From: Algoriphagus sp. Y33
GTDB taxonomy: Bacteria; Bacteroidota; Bacteroidia; Cytophagales; Cyclobacteriaceae
Assembly (NCBI RefSeq): GCF_014838715.1
Contig: NZ_CP061947.1
Location: forward strand, 5,322,001 to 5,386,000
Direction: 5' to 3'
DNA: 64,000 nucleotides
Below, piece by piece: positions 1-9,439 of the stretch (positions are counted from its first letter, which is position 1; every line of letters starts with the position of its first letter). The notes under the pieces were generated by a model that made no database searches, had not been told where the DNA came from, and saw only the letters and a list, made by a program, of their open reading frames with translations. Position numbers and translations under genes: made by a program.

Positions 1-1
1 T

Positions 2-1033
2 GAAAAAGAGCGGGGATATAGTTTAAATGACAGTATGTTAATGAATAGTGGTTACTTCCACTACCATATTTCTAGAACTGCTCCTCGTTCAATAAATATC
101 CATCGCTCATTGGACATATTGCAGGTTTACCATGTTAAAAACCGCATTTTTAAAGCGTATACTGATTTTGAAATTGGACAGTTCTTATATGATATTATAT
201 CTACCAATCGTCAAATACCAAATTATAAAACATTATTTATAGCTTTCAATAATTTGAGAGCTGCATTTTCTGAAGACGGAGAAACCATTGAAAACCTTCT
301 CCAAAGTCTGAATGACCGAATGATGTTAATGAATAAATCGGTCATGGAGTTAAAGTACCAATCGCTCAAGACCGTAACAAATAATGCCTCTTCCGATATC
401 ATGTATCACCTTAGTTACTTTGTGATACTAGTTACCAGTAGTTTTGATAACATGGCATGGATCATTAACTATATGTATAAGTTGGATTTTTCTTTATTCG
501 ACAAGACAAAGAATAAAGTGAAATTGCAAAATGTTTATTCGCCCCAAAACAAACCTAATGATGATTATTATAAATCCTTAGCACAAAAGGCTCCGGTAAT
601 TCACGCTTTTTTGTTGACGAATGAAATTTCTTGTTTCATTGATTTCATTTATCCTCTAAGGGATTCAATTCAACATAGAAGTTTTATTAAGCCATTAACC
701 TTAGGTGGAAAAGGTAAGAGTGATAAGCTACTAATATGGTTTCCAAATGATGTGAGAAAAACATTAGAGGAACGAGGTTTTTTAGCTGAGAATTATGGTT
801 TTCAGAAAGAAACGTCTGAACAAATGAATCGAGACTATTATGACATTTATATTTTCAGCAAAAAGGTTCATCAAGAGGTGGTAGAATTGGTAAATACGGT
901 TTGTGGTATGATCGACCTTGCGGTTTCATTAAAGATATCTCCGGAGGAACAACAAAAAATTTCCAATGGAATTGCAAGTTTTTATAGTGATCCTTTTGTT
1001 GGTTTAAAAGTGCAAGAAGCTATGATTTATTAG
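2..1033 (+). CDS. Hypothetical helical protein, 5' end cut by the window edge
   Basis: The frame is open from base 2, so the gene probably begins before the window. The first internal ATG is at 35, giving 332 residues from there. I do not recognise a named family. The protein looks mainly alpha-helical and has no signal peptide. Counting from the ATG at 35, a segment around 135-150 (SSFDNMAWIINYMY) is followed near 206-215 by YPLRDSIQHR. This contains an R-x4-H pair (R209, H214) of the kind seen in HEPN-domain proteins, many of which are RNases of toxin or defence systems. The gene is visibly more AT-rich than the housekeeping genes to its right, which may mean transfer. The HEPN reading is only a motif-level suggestion. 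Confidence 0.6.
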   Translation, partial: EKERGYSLNDSMLMNSGYFHYHISRTAPRSINIHRSLDILQVYHVKNRIFKAYTDFEIGQFLYDIISTNRQIPNYKTLFIAFNNLRAAFSEDGETIENLLQSLNDRMMLMNKSVMELKYQSLKTVTNNASSDIMYHLSYFVILVTSSFDNMAWIINYMYKLDFSLFDKTKNKVKLQNVYSPQNKPNDDYYKSLAQKAPVIHAFLLTNEISCFIDFIYPLRDSIQHRSFIKPLTLGGKGKSDKLLIWFPNDVRKTLEERGFLAENYGFQKETSEQMNRDYYDIYIFSKKVHQEVVELVNTVCGMIDLAVSLKISPEEQQKISNGIASFYSDPFVGLKVQEAMIY

Positions 1034-1168
1034 CTATATATGAGCATTGTTCATTCGAAGCCTAGATAAAGATGTCGTTATTTCGTACACTAAGTAACGC
1101 CTAATCCTCTATGTCAGTTAATTTGAAAGTTTTAAATCATATTAAGAGATAGGATTGAAATCTGTTTT

Positions 1169-1222
1169 AAAGCAGTCTGAAGACTGCAATGAATTGAGCA
1201 CAAGTCGTGAGACTTTGCGCTA
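1169..1222. repeat. Dispersed palindromic repeat, copy 1 (AGTCTGAAGACT type)
   Basis: GCAGTCTGAAGACTGC can fold with 7-bp arms. It is followed by AAT, GAGCACAAG and GAGACTT. The same order of blocks recurs at 57291-57337, and related palindromes lie at 57130-57173. The rest of the 1034-1265 gap shows nothing else I can identify. Confidence 0.6.
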
Positions 1223-1265
1223 AGGGGCATGCAAGTAGTTAAAATTGAAATAGTTAATTGGTTTT

Positions 1266-1862
1266 ATGGATAAAGAATCAGAGAGGTGTTTTAAGAAATT
1301 CAGGGCGCATATTGAAAAACATGTCAAAATAGTTGATTCAGAAATGGAGATGATTGGCGGATATTTTTCTATTAGAAAAATAGCTAAAAGAACCGATCTC
1401 CTTGAGCCGGGAAATATTTGCCGCTTCGAAAACTTTGTTGTTTCCGGTCTATTTCAAAGTTCAGTGTTAGACGAGACAGGAAAAGTATATACACTGAATT
1501 TTCCCCATGAAGACTGGTGGGTGGGTGATTTCAAAAGCTTTACTTCCAGAACTCCTTCAATTATGAGAATCGAAACGTTGGAAGATTCCGTTTTGCTTGA
1601 AATATCAAAAAGTTCTCTCGATGAATTATTGGCGAATTCCCTGCCCTTCGCAAAATACTTTAGGATACTCAGCGAGAATGCAAGTATGGCTGCCAATGAT
1701 CGCATTCTCAATCAAATGTCCCAATCAGCGGAGCAGCGTTATGAAATGTTTTGTGGGAAATATGCTGCGGTCAAAGACCGTCTATCCCAGAGGAGAATTG
1801 CTTCCTTTTTAGGGATTTCCCCGGAATATTTCAATCAGCTCGATAAGAGAAAGAAATCTTAA
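1266..1862 (+). CDS. Crp/Fnr-family transcriptional regulator
   Basis: The 198-residue length fits the Bacteroidota Crp/Fnr-like family. The N-terminal two thirds read as a cyclic-nucleotide-binding-type beta barrel (about 30-125, with LLEPGNICRFENFVVSGLFQ). A connecting helix follows, then a short C-terminal helix-turn-helix (about 165-195, RRIASFLGISPEYFNQLDKR). Family members sense a small ligand or redox state, but the sequence does not tell the effector. The SnoaL-like gene follows after 69 bp on the same strand and could be a target or co-transcribed partner; that is inference. Confidence 0.8.
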   Translation: MDKESERCFKKFRAHIEKHVKIVDSEMEMIGGYFSIRKIAKRTDLLEPGNICRFENFVVSGLFQSSVLDETGKVYTLNFPHEDWWVGDFKSFTSRTPSIMRIETLEDSVLLEISKSSLDELLANSLPFAKYFRILSENASMAANDRILNQMSQSAEQRYEMFCGKYAAVKDRLSQRRIASFLGISPEYFNQLDKRKKS

Positions 1863-1931
1863 AAATCTTAATGTAGTTAAAGTTTTTCAGGATTCTGCTG
1901 CTGTAGTTTTGCTTAACCTAACTGTGAAAAG

Positions 1932-2330
1932 ATGACTGGAAAGCACCCAAACATTCAATTAATCGAAAGCTTTTTCAACGCGTATTCAACTGCTGATTTT
2001 GATGGAATGAGGCAGGTAATGTCTGCAGATATCAAGTGGCACATTCCGGGCAAGCACCCACTTAGCGGGACAAAAAATGGAATTGCCGAACTTATGGATT
2101 ATTTGGAAAAGCTCAATCAATTTGGCTTCAAGGCAGAGCAGATTGTAATAGGCGTAAATGACAATTATGTAATCGATTGTCACAGAAACTGGAGTACTGC
2201 GCCTGGCAGGCCTGTTTTGAATGCAATGTCTTGCTTGCTATGGAAGATTGAGGAGAATAAGATTGTAGAGGTTTTCAATTTCCCGCAGGATCAACATATG
2301 GTTGATGGGTTTTTCAACAAGGTTGCTTAA
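1932..2330 (+). CDS. SnoaL-like / NTF2-fold protein (nuclear transport factor 2 family)
   Basis: This is a 132-residue single-domain protein with the NTF2 pattern. An N-terminal helix (IQLIESFFNAYSTADFDGMRQVMSADIKWHIPG, of which SADIKWHIPG is the typical cone-opening motif) leads into a curved beta sheet with a late AMSCLLWKIEENKIVEVFNF strand pair. Such proteins are cytoplasmic small-molecule-binding proteins or isomerases, and the substrate cannot be read from sequence. It follows the Crp/Fnr-type gene on the same strand. Confidence 0.8.
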   Translation: MTGKHPNIQLIESFFNAYSTADFDGMRQVMSADIKWHIPGKHPLSGTKNGIAELMDYLEKLNQFGFKAEQIVIGVNDNYVIDCHRNWSTAPGRPVLNAMSCLLWKIEENKIVEVFNFPQDQHMVDGFFNKVA

Positions 2331-2379
2331 CCAATCGAAATATGGAAGAAGGGAAATTTTGTGATAAAGGAAAAAATTG

Positions 2380-2454
2380 TGGAACCTAAGGGATTCGAAC
2401 CCATGACCTCTGCTCTGTCAAAGCAGCGCTCTAAACCAACTGAGCTAAGATTCC
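2380..2454 (-). tRNA. tRNA-Val (anticodon GAC)
   Basis: The minus strand folds as a tRNA. The acceptor stem pairs GGAATCT with AGGTTCC, followed by discriminator A at 2380. Position 8-15 reads TAGCTCAG, and the anticodon arm CTGCT-TTGACAG-AGCAG carries GAC at 2417-2419. The T-arm contains GGGTTCGAATCCC. CCA is not encoded. GAC decodes valine GUC/GUU. Confidence 0.95.
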
Positions 2455-2505
2455 TGATTGTGCTGCGAATCTATTTAAATGCTGAAGAAATTGCCAGCGA
2501 CTAGA

Positions 2506-3036
2506 CTAAACTTTTTCCGAAAGGAGACTTTTTAGAATAGAAGAGATAGTGGCATGAAATTTTTCGAAATCTTTCTCGGGGGCAACACCTGTAATTTTGA
2601 AGGTTTGGTTAAGCTTTTGGTACATATAGAAAATGCCAATTTTGTCTCCCTTGGCTCCGGACTGAAATCTTACCCATCTGGCCGGAGCATCATCGATAAC
2701 TGTTTTACCTTGTTCGAGTAGTTTTAGGTTTGAATGCTCGTCTGCCAGCACATAGCGAAGTTCAAAATCAAAATCCTCATCAAAGGAAGGTTTTTCGCCT
2801 AGCGATTCGACAAAGTCTGACCCTTTGGCATTCTCTACATAGGTGATAGAGACGTAGGCATCTTTGATTTCAAGAGTGTGAATCTCATAAGTATAACCGT
2901 CATCTTTTACCTCCCAGCCATCAGGCAGAAGATAGCTGAACTTGATTTCAGGATCTTTGACCTCGACCCTTTTTTGGGCTGAGGAAATAAGGGGAATTAA
3001 TGCCAGTGTAAAGCAGAGAAGCAGACGGTGTATCAT
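2506..3036 (-). CDS. Secreted hypothetical protein, PsbP/DUF1795-like fold possible
   Basis: The frame is open to 3180, but the ATG at 3036 immediately precedes a clear signal peptide (MIHRLLLCFTLALIPLISSAQ), so I choose it; this gives 176 residues. The mature part (SYLLPDGWEVKDD ... WVRFQSGAKGDKIGIFYMYQ ... FEKFHATISSILKSLL) resembles small alpha/beta secreted proteins of the PsbP/DUF1795 kind. These have a 'YxLPDGWE' strand at the start and a closing helix that spans the last 20 residues. The role is unknown. The gene stands alone between tRNA-Val and uvrA. Confidence 0.7.
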   Translation of the reverse strand: MIHRLLLCFTLALIPLISSAQKRVEVKDPEIKFSYLLPDGWEVKDDGYTYEIHTLEIKDAYVSITYVENAKGSDFVESLGEKPSFDEDFDFELRYVLADEHSNLKLLEQGKTVIDDAPARWVRFQSGAKGDKIGIFYMYQKLNQTFKITGVAPEKDFEKFHATISSILKSLLSEKV

Positions 3037-3198
3037 AATGATTATTCGATTAAAAATAAAAACCGTTTCAGTGATTCCAAGCTGGAATATATCAATCCTG
3101 TGCAGTCTTGCAAAATCCTTAACGTATGCTTTAAGGATAATTAAGAATTTATGATTATCCGCAATGATGCCAGTAGCCATATTTTCCTTGCTTTATTA

Positions 3199-3220
3199 GC
3201 TGGAAGACCGATGACCGAAG
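3199..3220. repeat. Short dispersed repeat GCTGGAAGACCGATGACC
   Basis: A related string lies at 50380-50408 (GCTGGAAGACGGGAGACCGAAG). The remainder of the 3037-3451 spacer is AT-rich. It ends near 3415-3440 with CCTTTGCATCGTAGCGCCTTTGCG split across two blocks, a distant member of the CTTTGTG/CCGTGG repeat family described at 7381. Confidence 0.4.
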
Positions 3221-3451
3221 TAGCCTCATCGCTAAAGTTTACCAAATCTTATGTCGCTTTGCTTTTTTATTGGTAGAAAAGTGGATATACAGAAAAGAAT
3301 TTAGAGGAAGGAGTAGCAGGAGCCTGGCCAATTATAAAATATAGAAAAATCTCCCTCGGATATTTTATTTTATAATTTCCTTTTCGATAATGAAGCTTGT
3401 GGCACTAGTTATTTTCTTGCCCTTTGCATCGTAGCGCCTTTGCGGGAGACC

Positions 3452-6298
3452 TTATACGAAAGCCTCCCTCAAATACTTCGAAGTATAATTCCCTTCTTCC
3501 TTCATCATATCCTCAGGTGTTCCCTCAAAAGTCAGGTACCCTCCTTTATTTCCGCCTTCAGGCCCCAGATCAATCACCCAATCAGCAGATTTGATCACCT
3601 CGGTATTATGCTCGATGATAATCACCGAATGACCCTGATCGATCAGCGCATTGATGGAGTGAAGGAGCTTTTTGATGTCATGGAAATGAAGACCTGTCGT
3701 CGGTTCATCGAAGATAAAAAGAATCTGGTCACCGGCTTTTGTTCCGCCTTTTCCCAGAAAAGATGCCAGCTTCACCCGCTGCGCTTCACCGCCCGAAAGC
3801 GTGTTGGAGCTTTGCCCCATGCCGATGTAGCCTAAACCAACTTCCTGCAGCGGCTGAAGTTTATTGATGATCTGGGTTTTTCCTTTGAAGAAGTCCAGCG
3901 CTTCATCAATGGTCATATCCAACACATCTGAAATGTCCTTTTCCTTGTATTTGACATCCAAAATCTCATTCTTAAACCGCTTGCCTTTGCAGGATTCGCA
4001 CGTCAGATGAATATCCGCCATAAACTGCATTTCTACAGTAGTGATGCCTTCTCCTGCGCAGTTTTCACAGCGTCCTCCATCTACGTTGAAGGAGAAAAAA
4101 GCAGGTTTGTAGCCTCGCTGCTTGGAGATAGTTTGCTCAGAAAACAGTGTTCTGATTGCATCATATGCTTTCACATAGGTCACCGGATTGGAACGGGAGG
4201 ACTTGCCGATGGGATTTTGATCCACAAATTCCACCTGGGAAATGGACTTGTAATCCCCTTCGATTTTGTCATATTTACCACTTTCATCTATGACCGTTCC
4301 CAGCATTTTGCCAAGGGCCGGATAAAGCACTTTTTTGATCAAGGTGGACTTGCCTGATCCGGAAACTCCGGTAACAACCGTGAGTGTATTAAGCGGGAAT
4401 TGGACCGAGATGTTTTTCAGGTTGTTTTCCCTAGCACCTTTTACCTTGACGGAATCTTTCCACTTTCGGTTTCCGTCTTTTTTGAAGATTTGCTCCTCAC
4501 CACGCAGATATTTTGCAGTATAGGTCAGTGCAGAAGCCATGAGGTCTTCGATAGATCCCTGAAACAGCAACTCTCCACCATTGACCCCGGCATCAGGTCC
4601 GATATCGATGATCTGATCGGCAGCCTTCATCACTTTTTCCTCATGTTCCACCACGATCACGGTATTGCCCATGTCTCGAAGAGATTTCAGCACTCCGATC
4701 AGTCGGTCTGTATCCCTTGGGTGAAGTCCAATGCTGGGCTCATCTAATATGTACATGGAACCAACCAGTGCCGATCCTAGAGAAGTAGCCAATTTGATGC
4801 GTTGAAATTCCCCTCCCGAAAGCGTGGAAGTCAAGCGATTCAAGGTCAGGTAGCCCAACCCAACTTGATCCATGTATTCCAAACGACTCTGGATTTCCTT
4901 GAGCAGTCGGTTGGCGATCTTGGCCTGATGGGGCGGAAGATCAAGGTTATTGAAAAATGGCAAGGCTTCATCTATCGGCATCAATACCAAATCAGTGATG
5001 GATTTGCCCTCTATTTTCACATAGGAAGCGTCTTTGCGCAAGCGTGTTCCCTTACAATCCGGGCAGGTGGTTCTACCGCGGAAGCGGGAAAGCATCACCC
5101 GATATTGGATCTTGTGGGTTTTGGTTTCCAAATCTTTGAAAAATGCATCCAAACCTTTGAAAAACTTGTTTCCTGTCCAGAGAAGAGCTTTTTCTTTATC
5201 GTTCAGATCTTCATAAGCTCTGTGAATTGGGAAATCAAACTCGATTCCTTTTTTCAAAAGAGGCTCAACCCAACTGCGGGATGATTCTCCCCGCCAAGGC
5301 GCAATTGCCCCTTCATACACCGAAAGATCTTTCTCAGGGATAACCAGGTCGGGATCAATTCCCAACACATTTCCAAAACCTTCGCAGGTTCTACAGGCTC
5401 CGAATGGATTGTTGAATGAGAAGAAATTTACTGATGGAATTTCAAATTGCATCCCATCAAGTTCGAAGCGATCAGAAAAACTTCTGGTCTCCATTCCCGG
5501 AATGGTGATCTTGCAATCGCCGTGACCTTCGAAGAGTGCCGTCTGTACAGAATCAGCAATTCGGAACTGGTTGTCCTCGTCTTCCTTATTCACCGCCACA
5601 CGGTCGATCAGGATTTCATAAGTACCTTTTGGAATCTTTTTCTCCTGAAGTAAATCTTCCACAAAATAAGCCTCATTATCGATCAAAATCCTTGTGTAGC
5701 CTTTGTGCAAGAGTAAATCTAGCTCTTGATTGATTTTTCTTCCCCGTTCGATTTGCAGGGGACAAGAGATCATGACTTTCGATCCTTCTTCGAAAGACTG
5801 AATATAATCCACAATATCCGTGACGGTGTGGTGTTTTACCTCTTTGCCGGAAATCGGAGAGATGGTTTTGCCTATTCTGGAGAAAAGCAACTTCAGATAA
5901 TCATAGATTTCTGTGGTAGTTCCTACGGTAGAGCGGGGATTTTTGGTATTGACTTTTTGCTGGATGGCGATGGCCGGTGCTACGCCCTTGATGTATTCCA
6001 CATCAGGTTTTTCCATTCTGCCTAGGAATTGGCGGGCGTAGGAACTGAGGCTTTCCACATACATGCGTTGGCCTTCAGCAAAAAGCGTATCGAAGGCTAG
6101 GGAAGATTTTCCGGAACCGGAAAGTCCTGTCACCACGACAAATTTATTTCGGGGAATCGCGACGCTCAGGCTTTTCAGGTTGTTCACCCGGGCGTTTTTG
6201 ATGATTATAAATTCTCGGGGATCGAGGGAATCGATGTCTGTTTTAGCGGATAAAGTGCTCAAAGTCATAGCTGGCAAAGTTACGAAAGGAACAGCCAA
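3452..6298 (-). CDS. uvrA: UvrABC excinuclease subunit A
   Basis: This is the DNA-damage sensor ATPase of nucleotide excision repair. It is full-length at 948 residues with the two-ABC-module layout of the family. The first Walker [10 protein letters not shown], is at about 58-66 and the second (GVSGSGKST) is near 645. Signature motifs LSGGE occur in both halves. Zinc-binding CxxC pairs appear as [24 protein letters not shown] and CESCKGKR. Walker B boxes are [13 protein letters not shown] and [13 protein letters not shown]. An alternative start, Met11 at 6268, fits family length equally well. It is a single-gene unit here with no uvrB nearby. Confidence 0.98.
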   Translation of the reverse strand: MAVPFVTLPAMTLSTLSAKTDIDSLDPREFIIIKNARVNNLKSLSVAIPRNKFVVVTGLSGSGKSSLAFDTLFAEGQRMYVESLSSYARQFLGRMEKPDVEYIKGVAPAIAIQQKVNTKNPRSTVGTTTEIYDYLKLLFSRIGKTISPISGKEVKHHTVTDIVDYIQSFEEGSKVMISCPLQIERGRKINQELDLLLHKGYTRILIDNEAYFVEDLLQEKKIPKGTYEILIDRVAVNKEDEDNQFRIADSVQTALFEGHGDCKITIPGMETRSFSDRFELDGMQFEIPSVNFFSFNNPFGACRTCEGFGNVLGIDPDLVIPEKDLSVYEGAIAPWRGESSRSWVEPLLKKGIEFDFPIHRAYEDLNDKEKALLWTGNKFFKGLDAFFKDLETKTHKIQYRVMLSRFRGRTTCPDCKGTRLRKDASYVKIEGKSITDLVLMPIDEALPFFNNLDLPPHQAKIANRLLKEIQSRLEYMDQVGLGYLTLNRLTSTLSGGEFQRIKLATSLGSALVGSMYILDEPSIGLHPRDTDRLIGVLKSLRDMGNTVIVVEHEEKVMKAADQIIDIGPDAGVNGGELLFQGSIEDLMASALTYTAKYLRGEEQIFKKDGNRKWKDSVKVKGARENNLKNISVQFPLNTLTVVTGVSGSGKSTLIKKVLYPALGKMLGTVIDESGKYDKIEGDYKSISQVEFVDQNPIGKSSRSNPVTYVKAYDAIRTLFSEQTISKQRGYKPAFFSFNVDGGRCENCAGEGITTVEMQFMADIHLTCESCKGKRFKNEILDVKYKEKDISDVLDMTIDEALDFFKGKTQIINKLQPLQEVGLGYIGMGQSSNTLSGGEAQRVKLASFLGKGGTKAGDQILFIFDEPTTGLHFHDIKKLLHSINALIDQGHSVIIIEHNTEVIKSADWVIDLGPEGGNKGGYLTFEGTPEDMMKEEGNYTSKYLREAFV

Positions 6299-6582
6299 AG
6301 TCTGAAAAAAGTTGGGGAGGTTCTTATTATTTGTTCTCAGGTTGTCCCTTTGTGTTGTCAGGGACAGTGTTCCTATTGGCGGATTGTTTTTGATTGTTGG
6401 GAAATGAATTTAAACGACATGGTCTAGTAGAGGTCGCAGGGAAACAAGATCTGTGTTGTCATTAACTATCGTCAACCCTTGATTGCCAGACTTCAGGCAT
6501 TAGGCCTACCTTTTTCTTTTAAGTTAGACTTTTCCACTTTACAACATTCACACCTTCCAACTTTTATCCCTTTCTTCGCACC

Positions 6583-7215
6583 ATGGATTGGCAATTCTTA
6601 ATCGATGGTTTTACGGAGGGGCTACAGCAGATGACCTGGCTGGAGGGGTTCGCCGTGATTTTGGGGATTGCCTCGGTGTATTTTTCTATGAGAGTAAACA
6701 TCCTGGTTTATCCTACCGGGATTATTTCTACACTGATTTATGTTTGGATTTGCTTGCAGTATAAGCTGTATGCAGATATGGGAATCAATGCCTATTATTT
6801 CAGCATGTCTATATATGGCTGGTATGTGTGGACCCATCCCAAGGAAGGGAAGGAAGAATTACCTGTCACTTGGCTGAAACCTAGTGGCTGGGCCGTTTCT
6901 ATCGCAATTTTTGCGGCGTCCTACGTTATTCTAGCCCATGTTCTGGCTAATTTCACTGATAGCGATGTTCCTTATTGGGATTCTTTCACCACGGCTTCGG
7001 CTTTTGTAGGCATGTGGCTGATGGCCAAGAAGAAAGTGGAAAACTGGATATTCTGGATTTTGACAGATTTGGTAGCTGTCCCTTTGTACTTTTATAAAGG
7101 CTTAATATTAACCTCATTTCAATACCTTTTCTTCACGGTTTTGGCAATTATGGGATTAATTGCTTGGATTAAATCAGCTAATAGAAATAGCTTTGAATTG
7201 GAAGGTCACAAATAG
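6583..7215 (+). CDS. pnuC: PnuC-family nicotinamide riboside transporter
   Basis: The product is a 210-residue inner-membrane protein with about seven hydrophobic segments. The PnuC hallmarks are SVYFSMRVNILVYPTGIIST near 30-50, YYFSMSIYGWYVWTHP near 72-88, and W-IFWILTDLVAVPLYFYKG near 150-170. It imports nicotinamide riboside for NAD synthesis. A NadR-type kinase lies downstream at 7434, matching the usual import-and-trap pairing. I saw no recognisable riboswitch in the 284 bp upstream. Confidence 0.93.
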   Translation: MDWQFLIDGFTEGLQQMTWLEGFAVILGIASVYFSMRVNILVYPTGIISTLIYVWICLQYKLYADMGINAYYFSMSIYGWYVWTHPKEGKEELPVTWLKPSGWAVSIAIFAASYVILAHVLANFTDSDVPYWDSFTTASAFVGMWLMAKKKVENWIFWILTDLVAVPLYFYKGLILTSFQYLFFTVLAIMGLIAWIKSANRNSFELEGHK

Positions 7216-7380
7216 AGTTAGAAATAAACATACTTAGTCTGGTTTCAGGAATAATTTGCTTTTGCTTAAAAATCCCTCTGGAAATACTTCGGGACAGGCT
7301 CAAATCCTCCGCCGTGGCGAAGGGATTTACCGAATATGAACTTCAATCTTTGATTAAAAAAATTCTATAATATTCACATC

Positions 7381-7420
7381 GTGCCCTATGTGTAAATCTT
7401 TGTGATCTCCGTGGTAAAAT
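7381..7420. repeat. Dispersed repeat, CTTTGTGATCTCCGTGGTAAAA type
   Basis: It reads TAAATCTTTGTGATCTCCG then TGGTAAAAT. An inverted, diverged copy is at 16621-16655 (TTTACCACGAAGATCACGAA), and another is at 56155-56195 with CTCCGCGG twice. It is a common kind of Bacteroidota intergenic repeat. The rest of the 7216-7433 gap holds nothing I recognise. Confidence 0.55.
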
Positions 7421-7433
7421 TTATCATCAAAAA

Positions 7434-7955
7434 ATGTCTGAACCTAAGCGAATATTAATCCTTGGGCCTGAATCTACAGGCAAGAGTACCTTGGCTGAAG
7501 ACTTGGCTGAATATTTTATGGAGCCATGGGTTCCGGAATTCGCACGGGAATACCTGGAGGAAATGGAGAGAGAATACCGTTATGAGGATTTGGTTAAAAT
7601 CGGGAAAGGGCAGGCTGCCTTGGAAGATCAAGCAGCCGAAGAAGCGAAGAACTATCTGTTTTGCGATACAGACCAGCGGGTTATCCACATCTGGTCGGAG
7701 CATAGATTTGGGAAAACAGATCCCTGGGTAATGGAACAAATCGTCCGGAGAAAATACGACTTAATTCTGCTTACTGATACGGATTTGCCTTGGGCACCGG
7801 ATCCTCAGCGGGAATATCCTGAACTGGAAATGCGGCAGTATTTTTTCAAAAAGTACCTTCAACTAGCAAAAGAAAGCGGGTTTCCGTATTTGATTATTTC
7901 AGGTGATCGGAAGAAGAGGTTAAACGCTGCTGTGGCAGCTATAACTAGACTTTAG
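7434..7955 (+). CDS. NadR-type AAA/P-loop kinase (ribosylnicotinamide kinase-like)
   Basis: This 173-residue protein corresponds to the C-terminal kinase domain of NadR without the adenylyltransferase or DNA-binding domains. Walker A is GPESTGKST at 11-19. The segment YFMEPWVPEFAREYLE, then FCDTDQRVIHIWSEHRFGK, and DLILLTDTDLPWAPDPQREYPE are typical of the ribosylnicotinamide kinase domain. It should phosphorylate imported nicotinamide riboside to NMN and trap it. It lies 218 bp after pnuC on the same strand. A separate NMN adenylyltransferase is not visible in the window. Confidence 0.88.
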   Translation: MSEPKRILILGPESTGKSTLAEDLAEYFMEPWVPEFAREYLEEMEREYRYEDLVKIGKGQAALEDQAAEEAKNYLFCDTDQRVIHIWSEHRFGKTDPWVMEQIVRRKYDLILLTDTDLPWAPDPQREYPELEMRQYFFKKYLQLAKESGFPYLIISGDRKKRLNAAVAAITRL

Positions 7956-8006
7956 GATTAAACGCTATAATTTTTCAATCTTTAAATCTTCCAATTTTCA
8001 ATCTCT

Positions 8007-9092
8007 TCACCATTTTCCAAGAGAAAGGGTTGCTGCCTCCACAAGTCTCATCATGTCCGGATAGGCATTGTTGTTTAGAATGATAATGGTCTTGTTTTCT
8101 TCTATATACCGTACGATAATAGTTTTGTAGCCCGGGTTATCTCCCGTATGCATGACCATTTTACCGAAGGGACTTTGAGGCTTGATCTCCCAGCCGAAGC
8201 CGTAATAACTCAAAAATCCGTCGTCTAACTTGTAAGGAGTGAAAGCCGCTTCCATGGTCTCTTTTGAAACCAGCTTTTCTTTGTAAAGTGCCTGATCCCA
8301 TTTATACAAGTCTTTCACATTGCTGGAAACTCTACCAGGACCTTTTCTATTGCCAAGCCAAACGGTATAATCAGATGAGTGAAAAGTATTTGCGTTGACA
8401 AATTTGCCCTCCTCATTCTTAAGATATCCTGCTGCGAATGTCATTACCCCGGCTTTTTCCTCCAGCGCTCTAATACCGGAATTTTTCATTTTCAACGGAT
8501 CAAATATCCAGGCTTTGCTAAGTTTCACAAAGTCTTCACCCGTCACCTTTTCTACCACACTTGCCAACAAAACGTATCCTGTATTACTGTATTCATATTT
8601 TGCACCTGGCCCAAAAGATTTTTGAGGAGCGTATTCTCTTAGGTATTCCAGGATTTCGGGATTCCCGGCTACTCTGCTTTTATCCCAATGCTCGTCCATG
8701 ATAGCCTGATAATCCGGAAGCCCACTAGTATGAGTGAGTAGGTTTCGAATAGTAATTCCAGGATAAGGTATATCTATATAATTGGCTAATGGATCGTCAA
8801 AATCCAGAAGGCCCTTCTCCTCGCACATCATGATCATCATGGCAGTGAATTGCTTGGAAAGGGAGGCTAGTTCGAAGATATCATCCTTATGAAGCAAAAT
8901 TCGATTTTCATAGGTTCGCATGCCCATGGCTTCTTCGAAAAGGATTTCTCCTTTTCCAGCAACTAGAATTACACCGGAAAAGCCTTCTTTTTTTGCTCTT
9001 TCAACTGCTTCTTTCAGGATTTTTTGCTGTGCGATTCCGCTAGTCTGAAAGGATACAAAAGCCAAAAGGAAGAATGCAAGGAATTTGTTCAT
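8007..9092 (-). CDS. Secreted serine hydrolase, beta-lactamase/class C family (PF00144)
   Basis: The length is 361 residues with a signal peptide ending near residue 22 (FQTSGIAQ). The catalytic S-x-x-K is S77-L-S-K80 in ELASLSKQFTAM, the second motif is Y-S-N (KYEYSNTGYVLLASVVEKV), and MVMHTGDNPGY supplies the KTG-like HTG box. Family members are penicillin-binding-protein-like esterases, D-aminopeptidases or peptidases in the periplasm. The substrate is not predictable. The gene is convergent with the NadR-type gene at 7955. Confidence 0.88.
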   Translation of the reverse strand: MNKFLAFFLLAFVSFQTSGIAQQKILKEAVERAKKEGFSGVILVAGKGEILFEEAMGMRTYENRILLHKDDIFELASLSKQFTAMMIMMCEEKGLLDFDDPLANYIDIPYPGITIRNLLTHTSGLPDYQAIMDEHWDKSRVAGNPEILEYLREYAPQKSFGPGAKYEYSNTGYVLLASVVEKVTGEDFVKLSKAWIFDPLKMKNSGIRALEEKAGVMTFAAGYLKNEEGKFVNANTFHSSDYTVWLGNRKGPGRVSSNVKDLYKWDQALYKEKLVSKETMEAAFTPYKLDDGFLSYYGFGWEIKPQSPFGKMVMHTGDNPGYKTIIVRYIEENKTIIILNNNAYPDMMRLVEAATLSLGKW

Positions 9093-9182
9093 GTCAGTGT
9101 GGATTAGTCAGAAAATTACAAAACCTTTTGCATTAATGGGAAGAAAAGGTGAATTGGGATTAAAAACGGGCCAGCTACAGGA

Positions 9183-9398
9183 TCAGAACTGGATTAGTTC
9201 ATAGGTTAAAAAAGTATTCATCAATTTGAAGTGCTTATCAAGCGTAAAAAGCGCGATTTTTTCTTCAATTACTTGTTGTAGGATTATCAAATCCGGGATG
9301 CCGACATTGTTGATTCCATTTTTAAGATTCATCACTTGATAGTTTCTGATCACGTCCCAATTAATACGCGTCGTTATTTTTTCAAGTGAAAAAGCCAC
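9183..9398 (-). pseudogene. Remnant of a PIN-domain (VapC-like) toxin, C-terminal part only
   Basis: The 71-codon open frame has only a GTG start that falls inside the hairpin terminator of the M28 peptidase gene. The piece NVGIPDLIILQQVIEEKIAL followed by FTLDKHFKLM matches the end of PIN domains, where an acidic 'D-x-x-I' helix is followed by 'L-x-T-x-D-x-x-F'. The N-terminal half of a PIN domain, with the first catalytic Asp, is missing, and there is no antitoxin gene. I read it as a decayed toxin fragment. It could also be chance resemblance in a short frame. Confidence 0.45.
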
Positions 9399-9414
9399 GG
9401 AATTCCGTGGCTTT
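9380..9414 (-). terminator. Intrinsic terminator of the M28 peptidase gene
   Basis: AAAGCCACGG-AATT-CCGTGGCTTT is a perfect 10-bp stem at 9391-9414. In the minus direction it is followed by a T run (GGCTTTTTC). It sits 26 bp after the stop of the peptidase gene. Confidence 0.85.
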
Positions 9415-9439
9415 CATTATATAGCATGGGTTATGTTTT

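Noticed and set aside
3440..6305. Many plus-strand frames opposite uvrA, and similar antisense frames opposite susC, acrB and polA
   Set aside because: They are shadows of strongly supported genes and show no domain of their own.
6299..6582. Possible riboswitch before pnuC
   Set aside because: I looked for TPP, NAD+ and preQ1-like conserved cores and saw none that I could support.
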